Of a DNA stretch of 16,390 nt, positions 6,371 to 15,100 are shown in pieces. Every line of letters starts with the position of its first letter. The stretch's first letter is position 1. The notes below the pieces were generated by a model. It was not told the DNA's origin, searched no databases, and saw nothing but the letters and a program-made list of their open reading frames with translations. Source of the DNA: Pedobacter sp. UBA5917 (lineage in GTDB: Bacteria; Bacteroidota; Bacteroidia; Sphingobacteriales; Sphingobacteriaceae); NCBI RefSeq assembly GCF_002432345.1, contig NZ_DJDT01000195.1:1-16390 (forward strand), given 5' to 3'. The translations under genes and the position numbers were made by a program.

Positions 6371-7414
6371 ATGAAAAGTCAAAATTTATTAAACCGCATT
6401 AAATTAATAGTTCCAGCCTTATTTTTAAGCGCTTCTTTATCGGCACAGGTAGTTAATCCCGCAACTGATCCTGCTATCGAAAGTCACATTAAATCTTTCT
6501 TAAATGTTTTAAACGCCGGCAATGGAAAACCGATGGAACAGATGACACCTGTTGAAGCCCGCGCAGTATTAACCGGGGCACAATCATCTGTTAAGGTAGA
6601 TTTATCAGGTGTAGAAAATCAGGAAAAAACAATCACCGTAAACGGGAACAAAATAAAACTTGATATTGTGCGCCCGGCCGGTGATAAACGTAAATTACCG
6701 GTATTTATGTTCTTCCATGGTGGAGGTTGGGTATTGGGTGATTTCCCTACCCACCAGCGTCTGGTTCGCGATTTAGTAGTTAACTCAGGTGCAGTGGCCG
6801 TTTTTGTGAACTACACTCCTTCTCCTGAAGCACAATATCCGGTAGCTATTAATCAGGCTTATGATGCAACTGTCTGGGTAGCGGCACATGGCAACGAGAT
6901 TAATGTGGATGGTAAACGTTTGGCCGTTGCCGGAAACAGTGTTGGCGGAAATATGGCAGCTGTGGTTTCGTTAATGGCGAAAGAGAAAAAAGGTCCTGCA
7001 ATCCGTTTTCAACTATTAATGTGGCCAGTAACCGACGCCAATTTCAACACGCCATCTTATAACCAATTTGCAACCGGCAGGTTCTTAACCACCAATATGA
7101 TGAAATGGTTCTGGGATAATTATACCAAAAAAGAAAATGAACGCAACGAGATTTATGCTTCGCCACTAAGGGCCAGCAGCGAACAGCTCGCCGGATTACC
7201 TACTGCCTTAATTCAAACTGCAGAAAATGATGTTTTGAGGGATGAAGGTGAAAACTACGGTAAAAAACTGGATGCCGCAGGTGTTAAAGTAATTGTTACC
7301 AGGTACAATGGCATGATCCACGATTTCGGATTGCTAAACCCTTTGGCTACCGTTCCGGCTGTAAGATCGCAGGTATTACAGGCAGGGGCTGAATTGAGGA
7401 ACGCTTTGAGGTAA
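6371..7414 (+). CDS. Exported alpha/beta hydrolase, hormone-sensitive-lipase (family IV) type
   Basis: A 347-residue esterase/lipase-like enzyme. An N-terminal signal peptide (MKSQNLLNRIKLIVPALFLS, then ASLSAQ; cleavage expected after about residue 25) sends it to the periplasm or beyond. The family IV oxyanion motif HGGGW is at 116-120, the nucleophile elbow GNSVGG at 188-193 (Ser190), and the rest of the triad is probably Asp287 (TAENDVLRDEGE) and His317 (GMIHDFG). The spacing is that of Abhydrolase_3/HSL enzymes that hydrolyse short-chain esters. The substrate is unknown. A longer in-frame start at 6299 exists, but it lies upstream of the promoter and would bury the signal peptide, so I use the ATG at 6371. 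The gene follows the AraC regulator after about 108 nt with its own promoter, and is 85 nt ahead of the OsmC gene, with which it is probably co-transcribed. Confidence 0.92.
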   Translation: MKSQNLLNRIKLIVPALFLSASLSAQVVNPATDPAIESHIKSFLNVLNAGNGKPMEQMTPVEARAVLTGAQSSVKVDLSGVENQEKTITVNGNKIKLDIVRPAGDKRKLPVFMFFHGGGWVLGDFPTHQRLVRDLVVNSGAVAVFVNYTPSPEAQYPVAINQAYDATVWVAAHGNEINVDGKRLAVAGNSVGGNMAAVVSLMAKEKKGPAIRFQLLMWPVTDANFNTPSYNQFATGRFLTTNMMKWFWDNYTKKENERNEIYASPLRASSEQLAGLPTALIQTAENDVLRDEGENYGKKLDAAGVKVIVTRYNGMIHDFGLLNPLATVPAVRSQVLQAGAELRNALR

Positions 7415-7499
7415 ATGTTCAATAATCAATTAGCAAGGAGCAATAACCAATTATCAAAAAACAGTATTTAAGAACAATAATTCAATAATTATAAAAAAC

Positions 7500-7919
7500 A
7501 TGAAACGTACAGCAAAAGCACATTGGAACGGTAATTTAACCACGGGAAACGGCGTAATTTCTACTCAAAGTACCGTATTAAACAATACACAATATTCATT
7601 CAAAACCAGGTTTCAGGACGGTATCGGCACCAATCCTGAAGAGTTGATTGCCGCGGCACATGCCGGATGTTTTACCATGGCGGTAGGCGCAGCTTTAACC
7701 CAGGCAGGTTTTACACCGAACGATCTGGATACAGACGCTATTTTAGATCTTGACATGGCAAATTTAAGTATTACAGGCATTCATCTGAGCCTTAAAGCAG
7801 AAAGCATTGATGGTGTTGATGGAGCAACATTTAAGGACATTGCTGAAGGTGCAAAAGCCAATTGTATTGTATCGAAAGCGCTAAATGTACCAATTACTTT
7901 AGAAGTGGTTTACGGGTAA
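7500..7919 (+). CDS. OsmC/Ohr-family peroxidase
   Basis: A 139-residue cytoplasmic protein of typical OsmC length (about 140). The family uses two cysteines to reduce organic hydroperoxides or hydrogen peroxide. Both are present: Cys57 in AAAHAGCFTMA and Cys122 in KANCIVSKAL, with the supporting Arg37 and a glutamate in TNPEEL (Glu47/48). The N-terminus MKRTAKAHWNG and the end EVVYG match OsmC-subfamily proteins more than Ohr. It starts 85 nt after the hydrolase stop, with no promoter that I can recognise in the AT-rich gap, so it is probably read through from the hydrolase promoter. A terminator follows the stop codon. Its regulation here would be through an AraC protein rather than the MarR-type OhrR often seen with relatives. 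Confidence 0.93.
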   Translation: MKRTAKAHWNGNLTTGNGVISTQSTVLNNTQYSFKTRFQDGIGTNPEELIAAAHAGCFTMAVGAALTQAGFTPNDLDTDAILDLDMANLSITGIHLSLKAESIDGVDGATFKDIAEGAKANCIVSKALNVPITLEVVYG

Positions 7920-7936
7920 ACAACATCTCATTTTAC

Positions 7937-7964
7937 AAAGAAGCAGGCGTTAGTCTGCTTCTTT
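7937..7964 (+). terminator. Rho-independent terminator after the OsmC gene
   Basis: AAAGAAGCAG (7937-7946) pairs perfectly with CTGCTTCTTT (7955-7964) around an 8-nt loop and continues into TGTTTA. It lies about 17 nt past the OsmC stop codon and ends the plus-strand unit. The A residues before the stem also give U residues on the other strand, so it may work both ways. Confidence 0.8.
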
Positions 7965-8039
7965 TGTTTATAGCATATTCGTTCTGGAAACACCGATGAA
8001 CACCAAAGACTCCTTTTCTTTTTTACCCAATTTTTCATG

Positions 8040-8056
8040 CTGAGCGTAGTAGAAGG
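8040..8056. repeat. REP-like fragment CTGAGCGTAGTaGAAGG
   Basis: This 17-mer matches, with one mismatch and in opposite orientation, the sequence at 10590-10606 (CCTTCGACTACGCTCAG). CTGAGCGTAGTCGAAGG is a very common intergenic repeat core in Bacteroidota as I know it. This copy lacks the flanking complementary arms, so it appears to be a remnant. Confidence 0.55.
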
Positions 8057-8111
8057 ATGTATTTATACCTCTAAACCACTCGTTTTTTTCTACCTTTTTC
8101 ATCAGCTAAAC

Positions 8112-8265
8112 CACCTGAGCACACCTAAGTTTTTATTCTCCCGCAATTTATCACCCTAAACCTTACACCTTAAGCCTTTTCACCACCTAAGTCACCTGAG
8201 TACACCTAAGTTTTTATTCTCCCTCAATTTATCACCTTACACCCTAAACCTTACACCTTAAGCCT
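8112..8265. repeat. Imperfect tandem duplication of a ~70-nt CACCTGAG/CACCTAAG segment
   Basis: The segment beginning CACCTGAGCACACCTAAG at 8112 recurs beginning CACCTGAGTACACCTAAG at 8193, an 81-nt period. Both copies go on through TTTTTATTCTCCC, CAATTTATCACC and CCTAAACCTTACACCTTAAG. The second copy carries a few extra bases before CCTAAACC. Within each copy are degenerate CCTTACACC/CCTTAAGCC words. The opening words match the repeat near 1260-1300. Confidence 0.75.
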
Positions 8266-8302
8266 TAAACCTTTTCCATTATCCGAATCGAACAATTTTT
8301 AT

Positions 8303-9832
8303 TCACTGCTTTTCTTTCTCCAAAACAGGTATCTCAAACCTTTTAATCACCGGCGTATGGTGTTCTTTTTTTGAAATGGCAACCATTTGGCTAATAATTT
8401 CGGGATGGGATGCTGCGATATCGTTCTGCTCTTTTAAATCGGTACTGAGATCGTACAAAGTCCATTTGTCATTTCCTTTGAGCATGTTTAACCTTACCCC
8501 TTTCCAATTACCGATACGGATGGCCTGCTGTCCGCCGTACTCGGGATATTCGAAATAGAGATAGTCGTGCTGTAACTGTTTCCCTTTGCCCAAAATGCTT
8601 GGTAAAATGCTTAAACCATCTATTCCGGTTGGAGCTTTAATATCCAGCAGATCGCAAAAAGTAGGCATCATATCCAGGGTTGAAGAGATTAGGTTGTTGG
8701 TTACACCTTCCTTTACCTTGCCCGGCCACGATACAATAAATGGCTCCCTAATGCCCCCTTCCCTAACAAAACCCTTGCCCCAGCCAAATTCGGCTTTAAA
8801 AGGACCATTACTTTCGAAAAATGCAGGATCGGCACCAGCGTTGAAAGCTGTACCATTATCAGCACAGAACATGATGATGGTATTATCATAAACACCTTCT
8901 TCTTTTAGCTTTTTAATCAATTGTCCAATCTGTTGATCGAGTAAGGTAATCATCGCCGCATAGGTTGCACGCGGATAGCGGCAGGGGAAATATGAGCCGC
9001 CTAGAAACGGCTTTTCATCGCCAAACTTTTTATGGTAATAATCTATCAGCTCTTTAGGTGCCTGTAATGATACATGTGGCAGCGGACTTGCATAATACAA
9101 AAAGAAAGGGTTATCCTTATTCTTCCCGATAAAATTTAGGGCGGCTTTGATCAGAAAATCGGGAGCGTAATCGTTCTGTTGATATTTTTCGTAGTTTTTT
9201 TCATTCAGGGGATCAAGATCAGCCGGAAATTTAACATCGGGGTCTACTATTTTATTATCCAATGGAACCCGGTTTTCGTTCTCCCATAAATGTCCATTGT
9301 AATAGGTATGGTCCTGCCTTTGGCAGATAAAACCGTAAAAATAATCAAAACCCTGACGGTTTGGTATACCAGCAGTCATAGGGCTTCCCAACCCCCATTT
9401 ACCCACCAATGCGGTATGATAACCTGCGGTTTTTAATACTTTGGCAATGGTAATGGTCGAATCGGGGATCGGGTATTGTCCTTCGAGAAAAGGATTTACC
9501 TCCATTACTTTAAAACTCCATACATCTCCCCGTTCTTCCCACTCATGGTTACCGCGGATAAACGCTTTGCCCGAGTTAATACCGGTCATTAAGCCATATC
9601 TCGATGGTGCACAAACCGGATAGGCATAATGCTGGGTAAAACGCATGCCACGTTTGGCAAGTGCATCTAAATTAGGGGTTTCTATTTTCTGCTGGCCGTA
9701 ACTACCCAATTCGCCATAGCCCAGATCATCGGCAAGGATATAAACGATATTAGGTTTTGCCTTTGATTGTTGTGCGAAAGAATTAAAGGTAAAAAGGCAG
9801 GTAAATATTAATGAAACAGTTCTTTTTATCAT
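8303..9832 (-). CDS. Exported sulfatase, family S1 (arylsulfatase A-like)
   Basis: A 509-residue formylglycine-dependent sulfatase. A signal peptide (residues 1-20, ending NSFA before QQ) directs it to the periplasm or cell surface. The maturation motif CAPSR at 74-78 is of the Cys type (CxPSRxxLMTG), so Cys74 must be oxidised to formylglycine by a separate maturase not seen here. Metal and active-site residues visible are Asp35/Asp36 (ADDLGYG), Arg78, Lys145, His253 (PLPHVSL), Asp325/Asn326 (CADNG) and Lys346. The usual GKWHLG is GKWGLG here, which I believe is normal for the S1 subgroup carrying the GFDYFYG...QRQ...YY..HLWEN pattern (about 161-184). The sulfated substrate is unknown. It follows the SusCD-TlpA operon on the same strand but is separated by a strong terminator and 172 nt, so it is probably transcribed independently. 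Confidence 0.95.
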   Translation of the reverse strand: MIKRTVSLIFTCLFTFNSFAQQSKAKPNIVYILADDLGYGELGSYGQQKIETPNLDALAKRGMRFTQHYAYPVCAPSRYGLMTGINSGKAFIRGNHEWEERGDVWSFKVMEVNPFLEGQYPIPDSTITIAKVLKTAGYHTALVGKWGLGSPMTAGIPNRQGFDYFYGFICQRQDHTYYNGHLWENENRVPLDNKIVDPDVKFPADLDPLNEKNYEKYQQNDYAPDFLIKAALNFIGKNKDNPFFLYYASPLPHVSLQAPKELIDYYHKKFGDEKPFLGGSYFPCRYPRATYAAMITLLDQQIGQLIKKLKEEGVYDNTIIMFCADNGTAFNAGADPAFFESNGPFKAEFGWGKGFVREGGIREPFIVSWPGKVKEGVTNNLISSTLDMMPTFCDLLDIKAPTGIDGLSILPSILGKGKQLQHDYLYFEYPEYGGQQAIRIGNWKGVRLNMLKGNDKWTLYDLSTDLKEQNDIAASHPEIISQMVAISKKEHHTPVIKRFEIPVLEKEKQ

Positions 9833-9906
9833 AGATTAAATATGGTAAGCGTTTTATAAATACAATATATTGATATTAATGGGGCTGTTGCGAATATTTC
9901 ACTGCA

Positions 9907-9916
9907 CAAACGTTTG
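9907..9916. promoter_or_regulatory. LacI-type palindrome CAAACGTTTG upstream of the sulfatase
   Basis: A perfect 10-bp palindrome with the central CG typical of LacI/PurR-family operators, 75-84 nt upstream of the sulfatase start and downstream of the terminator of the preceding operon. No LacI-family gene is in the window, and no convincing TAnnTTTG promoter was found nearby, so this is only a candidate. Confidence 0.3.
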
Positions 9917-9947
9917 CATAACAGTGCTGAACCATGTTTTTCATAAA

Positions 9948-9978
9948 AACAGGCCCAGTAGTAACTACCGGACCTGTT
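9948..9978 (-). terminator. Strong rho-independent terminator after the TlpA-like gene
   Basis: On the minus strand the hairpin has 13 or more consecutive pairs, including a few G-T wobbles, around a very small loop (left end AACAGG, right end CCTGTT) and is followed by TTTTTATG. It starts 27 nt beyond the stop codon of the TlpA-like gene and separates the SusCD operon from the sulfatase gene. Confidence 0.85.
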
Positions 9979-10004
9979 CCAAAAAAAAAGATTTAATTAA
10001 GCAA

Positions 10005-10559
10005 TTATCTGCTTGTTTTCTGGCTTAGTTCTTTAACGTTTTTAACCAACAGGCTAAATTCTTCTTTATCGTACAAACGGGTTAAAAACCTAATGTAACC
10101 ATCTCTGTCGATCACTACATTACGGGTTACCCCCGCTTTTTTATCTGCAAATTTCTGAAAGATTTTAGCACCCGGATCAAGCGCCAACGGATAGCTGATG
10201 TTCATATCCTTATGGAATTTCTGCACCACATCCAATGGTTCATCACGATCAACACCAATTAGCACCACATCTTTGTTTTTATAAGCCTGCCAGATATCTT
10301 TTTCCAGGTAAGGCATTTCTTCGCGGCAAACCTTGCACCAGGCAGCGGTGAACTGTAAGATGACGATTTTACCTTTTAACTCTTTTAACGTGGTTTTCTT
10401 TCCATCATTGAGCACGAGTTCAAAATCGTCGGGGGCTTTATCGCCAACTTTTACCAGGTAGCCCCTGCTATCGGCATTGGGATTTTCGAATTTGGGCTGT
10501 TGCGCAAATGCGCCAAGGCTGAGCAAAACCGCAGCCAGTGTGAATAGTTTACTTTTCAT
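10005..10559 (-). CDS. TlpA-like thioredoxin-fold protein, exported
   Basis: A 184-residue AhpC/TSA-Redoxin family protein with a signal peptide (residues 1-19, AFA before QQ), so probably periplasmic. The thioredoxin fold spans about residues 36-178, with the redox motif WCKVC at 74-78 (Cys75, Cys78), consistent with thiol-disulfide reduction or exchange outside the cytoplasm. The position where thioredoxins have a cis-proline (GVPTT) reads GVTRN (Thr145), which may change substrate release; I think this pattern recurs in Bacteroidota relatives. It lies 89 nt downstream of the SusD gene and before a terminator, so it is the last gene of the peptidase-SusC-SusD operon. Such small redox proteins are frequent companions of SusCD pairs. 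Its partner is unknown. Confidence 0.9.
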   Translation of the reverse strand: MKSKLFTLAAVLLSLGAFAQQPKFENPNADSRGYLVKVGDKAPDDFELVLNDGKKTTLKELKGKIVILQFTAAWCKVCREEMPYLEKDIWQAYKNKDVVLIGVDRDEPLDVVQKFHKDMNISYPLALDPGAKIFQKFADKKAGVTRNVVIDRDGYIRFLTRLYDKEEFSLLVKNVKELSQKTSR

Positions 10560-10577
10560 GATCTTGTTTTTTAATGG

Positions 10578-10622
10578 TTAACTGGTTACCCTTCGACTAC
10601 GCTCAGGGGGTTAACAGGTTAA
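10578..10622. repeat. Imperfect hairpin with REP-like core between the SusD and TlpA genes
   Basis: TTAACTGGTTACCC (10578-10591) and GGGTTAACAGGTTAA (10608-10622) are near-complementary arms. They enclose the core CCTTCGACTACGCTCAG (10590-10606), the inverse of the copy at 8040-8056. In the operon transcript this would form a hairpin in the 89-nt gap and could lower or protect expression on one side. No U-run follows, so full termination is unlikely. Confidence 0.55.
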
Positions 10623-10648
10623 TTGTATAAATTGGTTAATTGTTAAGT

Positions 10649-12181
10649 TTATTTTTCTGCTGCTTTCCAGCCTTCGTCAGCTGCGGTGGCCACTTCTCCG
10701 TACTTGCCTTTTTCGCCGAAATAAGCGTTCCCGCCAAAAGTATAAACGGGTTGTTTTACCAGATCGAGCTGCAACTGGGGCAAGGGATATTCGGTTGGAG
10801 TACCGCCAACTAACAGGTTGTTCCTGCGCATAAATGTAAATGGCAAAAATGCGCCTCCTGCACCATCAATTTCGATGGCATATTCGTAATGCAACTGTTT
10901 TCTTAAATCGGTTTGGTTTGCGGCTACATCCGGAAGAGTACCTATTGCTTTTCGGGCCGCAGCCGGATCATTTAACAAAGCTGCTGCCCCGGCATAATCT
11001 TTCAGCCAGAATTTAGATTCGGCTTTTAATAAACGGATTTCTTCTGCCAGGAAATAAGGATTAACAGCCCCCGGAGAGTTTAGGGTATTTGCGGTATTAT
11101 ACCATCTTTTTCTATACCAATTGGTAAAGAGGCCACGTCCACGGGATTCGATAAATATCCCAAAACTTGTGGTATAACCAAAATAGCTATCGAAACGTTT
11201 ATCATTGCTGCTGATATTCGGCAATATTCCTGTTAAAGGATAAAATTTGGGTGTATTCCCGGTTTTATCGGCCAGGTAGGCAATTTTCACATCCGGTGGC
11301 AACCAGCCCGAACCATCCGAATTACGCTGTACCAGATTGGTTAATAGCTGATTGTAATAGCCACCTGTTACCGTAGTGATTACAAAATCGCTTGTAAAAC
11401 CTTTTTCGGCATAAGCCAGTACTTTATTCCATTGCGCATCGCCGATTTTTTCGGCTTCAGCTTTATCGCGGGCTTCGGAAGACAAAATCCTGGCAGCCAT
11501 CGAGTTTGCGAGTTTAATAAAATCGCTTTTACTGAAGGATTTTCCGCTCAGGAAATCGAATTTAAACTGGTTGTTTGCTTCAGCCAGGGCAATAGATTTG
11601 TCGATCAGTTTTACCCCGTTGGCAATTAAGGCTTTGTATGAGTCGGGAAAATCTTTGGTGCTTAAATTTACATCATCTACAATAATCCCACGGTCGAAAA
11701 TAACCCCTAAATAACCTTGCGCTATTCCCTTGGCGTAGTATGCAGCCACGAGGCAGTCCTGTGTGCGGTCGTTACCCTGTGTATCGAAGATCTTTTTGCC
11801 CTGTTTTTCAATAATATCAAGAGCCAGGGTGGCATCTAAATTGGCCTGGTAAAAGTTGTTGTAAAAGGTATTCCAGGTTACTGCACCACGGTAAGAAGTA
11901 TTGTTATTAAGCCTTAAACGCGGTTCGTTGGCAAAATCCCACCACGACGAATTTCCATTGGTATTCGTAGTTTGATCGGCTAAAAGGCTAAAATGCGTTC
12001 CGGATGCACTGGTTGAAGTGCTAAAAACGGTTTGCACGCTACTGGTGGTAAGTTTCAGCCCAAGATCTTTGATCTGATCAACGGCTTCCTGGTTGGTTAA
12101 AGTAGTTGGATTGTCGAAATCGGTTTTCTTGCAGGCACTGAGGCTTAAAGCAATCAATGATAAGTATAATAGATTTTTCAT
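10649..12181 (-). CDS. SusD/RagB-family outer-membrane lipoprotein
   Basis: A 510-residue surface lipoprotein. The signal sequence MKNLLYLSLIALSLSAC ends in the lipobox LSAC, so Cys17 is lipidated. The body is the helical SusD fold built on TPR-like repeats; the late segment YFLAEEIRLLKAES (about residues 378-391) matches the SusD signature around AE..L..AE. It also carries aromatic-rich stretches (NSSWWDF near 78-84, NWYRKRWYNT) typical of binding surfaces. It should cap the partner SusC-like porin and deliver ligand to it. The start lies 10 nt after the SusC stop codon, so the two are translationally linked. Adjacent peptidase and no glycoside hydrolase suggest a peptide or amino-acid-containing ligand, but the ligand cannot be read from the sequence. 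It belongs to the divergent SusD_2-like type rather than starch-binding SusD itself, on general appearance. Confidence 0.92.
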   Translation of the reverse strand: MKNLLYLSLIALSLSACKKTDFDNPTTLTNQEAVDQIKDLGLKLTTSSVQTVFSTSTSASGTHFSLLADQTTNTNGNSSWWDFANEPRLRLNNNTSYRGAVTWNTFYNNFYQANLDATLALDIIEKQGKKIFDTQGNDRTQDCLVAAYYAKGIAQGYLGVIFDRGIIVDDVNLSTKDFPDSYKALIANGVKLIDKSIALAEANNQFKFDFLSGKSFSKSDFIKLANSMAARILSSEARDKAEAEKIGDAQWNKVLAYAEKGFTSDFVITTVTGGYYNQLLTNLVQRNSDGSGWLPPDVKIAYLADKTGNTPKFYPLTGILPNISSNDKRFDSYFGYTTSFGIFIESRGRGLFTNWYRKRWYNTANTLNSPGAVNPYFLAEEIRLLKAESKFWLKDYAGAAALLNDPAAARKAIGTLPDVAANQTDLRKQLHYEYAIEIDGAGGAFLPFTFMRRNNLLVGGTPTEYPLPQLQLDLVKQPVYTFGGNAYFGEKGKYGEVATAADEGWKAAEK

Positions 12182-12191
12182 TTTCTGGTTG

Positions 12192-15100
12192 TTAAAAGTT
12201 TAGCGTAAGTTTTGCGCTGTAAATGCGGTAGGTTGGGTAATCGTAAAAATCCTGATTACCTTCTGGTGTTACCCCGGTAAAGGATGTCCAGGTGTATAGG
12301 TTACGCCCTACAAGTGCCAAGCGGGCATTATTTAACACCCTGTTTATGCCCAGGGCCTTTAACGGCAGTTTATAGCTTAAAGAAACTTCACGCAAAGAAA
12401 CATAACTGCTTTTCTGTAACCAGTAATCGGTGGTTTGCTGGGCATTAAAAACAGCAGTAGTAAAAGCAAGTGGCAAGCCTGCCTGTGCCGCCTGATCGGA
12501 AAATGGCGAACGGTACTGATAAGTGAGGTACTGCTGGGTTTCGTTATACTTCTGGCCGCCCTGCTTCCAATCTAAAACGGCATAAACAGATAACGGACCG
12601 ATATTAAAGGTATTGGAGAAACCGACGATAAAATCAGGTTGTGCATCGCCAATCACTTTCGAGTTGCCCGTTGCTGCATTCTGATAAAGCAACGGCGTTT
12701 CGGCCGCGGTGCCCAGTTGATTTTTTAAGACCACAAAACCCAGTTGGTTTACGGTAAAATCGCTCAGTTTGTAAATCCCTCCGGCAGCATTGGTTACCAG
12801 GCCCTGCGCATTGGTTTCCAGTTGATCGAGGCCGGTAAGTACGCTATAACCATAAAAGGCAAAAGGACTTACGCCGGGTGCTTTTCTGAAATCGCCATCG
12901 GTAAACTCGGGTACATCACCCAAAGAGGTAATTTTACTTCTGATTCTGCTAAAAGTAATCCCCGTATTCCAGGTAAAGGCATTTTTGGTGATCACATTGC
13001 CATTGATCTCCAGTTCGAGTGAGTTCGACTTAACCGCCCCCAGGTTGCCATAAATTCTTGCCGAGCCAGTGGTTGGCGGAAAAGCAGGAACAAGGATAAA
13101 ATCGTTGATACTTTTTGAAAAAGCGTAATTGGCCTGCACATTAATGCGTTTAAACAGCTGCGCATCAAAACCAAATTCGAGCTCGGAAGTAATTGCTCTT
13201 TTCAGATCTGTGTTTTCGCGCTGGTTATAACTCACGCCACCCGAACTGGATAAGGAAACCTGACTGTCTTTGGCGCCAAATGGAGGTAAACTACCTGCTT
13301 TACCATAGGCTACCCTCAATTTCAATTCGTTAATGATGCCCAGTTTTACATCTTCCGTTAAACGGTAAGCGGTTGATACCCTCGGGAAAAAGGCTGTACC
13401 CACATCGGCACCAAATCTCGAACTGTTATCCAGCCTCCCTAGTACATCTACAAAAATCTTTTCTTTCCACGCTGCTTTTAAATTTAGAAAGTAGCCGTAG
13501 TTAACGGTTTGTTGCCAGGAGGAACCAATACTTCTGCTATCGGCCGATGCCGCAGCCAGGCTTTTCACGGGTGCACTCAGGTTGTAACCCGAAGCAGATA
13601 ATGAAGTAATCCTGTTTTCTTCGTAAACCGCTTTTAAAGTTGCACCAAAATCGAAATCGTTAAATTTATTATTGTAGTTTAACTGTGCCTGTCCGTTTTT
13701 AGAAGTCGTTTTGGTGGTACTTTCACCATAATAACCATTGTTGCGGGTAATATCGGCAGAGATGGTCTGAAAACCGATCGGATAATAATCCGTTTCATTG
13801 TAATTCTCGTTCTGTAGAGAAGTGTATACCTCTGCATTCAATTTATCGGTAAACTGGTATTTTACTTTTAATCCCGCAAGCAGGTTATCGCTGTTATTGT
13901 TATACTCGCGGTAACTTAACTGGTAAAAAGGATTGTTTACATTAAAATTCTGGATATCGAAACCATAGGGTTTGAAGGCGTATTTTCCTGAAGCATCGCG
14001 TTCCTGCAGATTGATAAAAGGTTCGTAAAGCGAGGTAGCATACAATAAAGATCCGCTACCGCTCGACGAGATGGATGAGGAAGGAGTTTGATTGTTAAAA
14101 TACTGCAGGCTGAGGTTAACCTCGAGTTTTTTATCTGGTTTATAACCAAAATTGAACAAGGCAGTCTGTCTTTTATCAGCGCCAACCGGCTCAGCTACGC
14201 CACCTTTATACTGGTTCTGAAAAGATGCGTAAAGCGTGTATTTATCGCCGGCTGTTGATGCAGAAACAAAATTGGTAAAATATGGATTGTTGTTGAGCAT
14301 GTTGGCCACATTATCGTACACATTCTGGTAAGGATGGAGATTAAGGGAATAACCGTTAGCCTGTACATCGATGGTGCGGGCATTGCCGTTAAGCACAAAT
14401 GAACCATCGGGGTTTACCTTAAAATGGTGGAACTGCGAAGTTGGTGGCGTATTCTGCACGTTGCTCAATCCAAATTCATTGTCGACAATGATATTTACCT
14501 TTCCGTTGCCTTTTCCTTTTTTGGTGAGCACCTGGATAATACCACCTTCTCCCCTTGTACCGTAAAGTGCTGATGCTGCTGCACCTTTAACCACTTCGAT
14601 GGATTCGATATCCTGCGGATTCAAATCCGATAAATTTAATGCCGTTACAAAACCATCGATTACCAAAAGGGGGGCAATATTGCCAGATACGGATTTGGCG
14701 CCCCGCAGGTACACTGTAGCACCCGAATTGCCCGACGACTGACTGATCTGGATACCCGCAACCTTGCCCCGAAGGGTTTGGGAAGCATCTGTAGCCGGAA
14801 CGGTATTGATCTGTTCGTTATTTACTTTTGTGAGGGCAAAGGTTAGTTTTTTGCGACTGGTTCCTTCGGCCACACCGGTAACCACCACATCAGATAACAG
14901 GTGGACATCTTCTTTTAGTTCTATATTGATTTCCGACCGGTTGTTAATGGCAAGCACCTGTTCTACATAACCCTGAAAATGAATGCTGATACTATCTGCT
15001 TTTTGGGGTAGGATTAAGTTAAATTCTCCCCTGCCATTGGTACTGGTACCAATTTTGGTGCCTTTTAATTTAATGGTGGCACCAGCCAGGGGCAGTTTAT

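Larger units (their letters stand above)
7920..8302. other. Convergent intergenic region with repeats, no gene seen
   Basis: The OsmC gene (plus) and the sulfatase gene (minus) converge here. Besides the terminator, the space holds a REP-like fragment (8040-8056) and a duplicated low-complexity segment (8112-8265). I see no coding frame and no convincing separate terminator for the sulfatase. Confidence 0.55.

Noticed and set aside
8112..8265. CRISPR-like array
   Set aside because: Only two imperfect copies exist, they differ in length, no regular spacers separate conserved repeats, and there are no cas genes.
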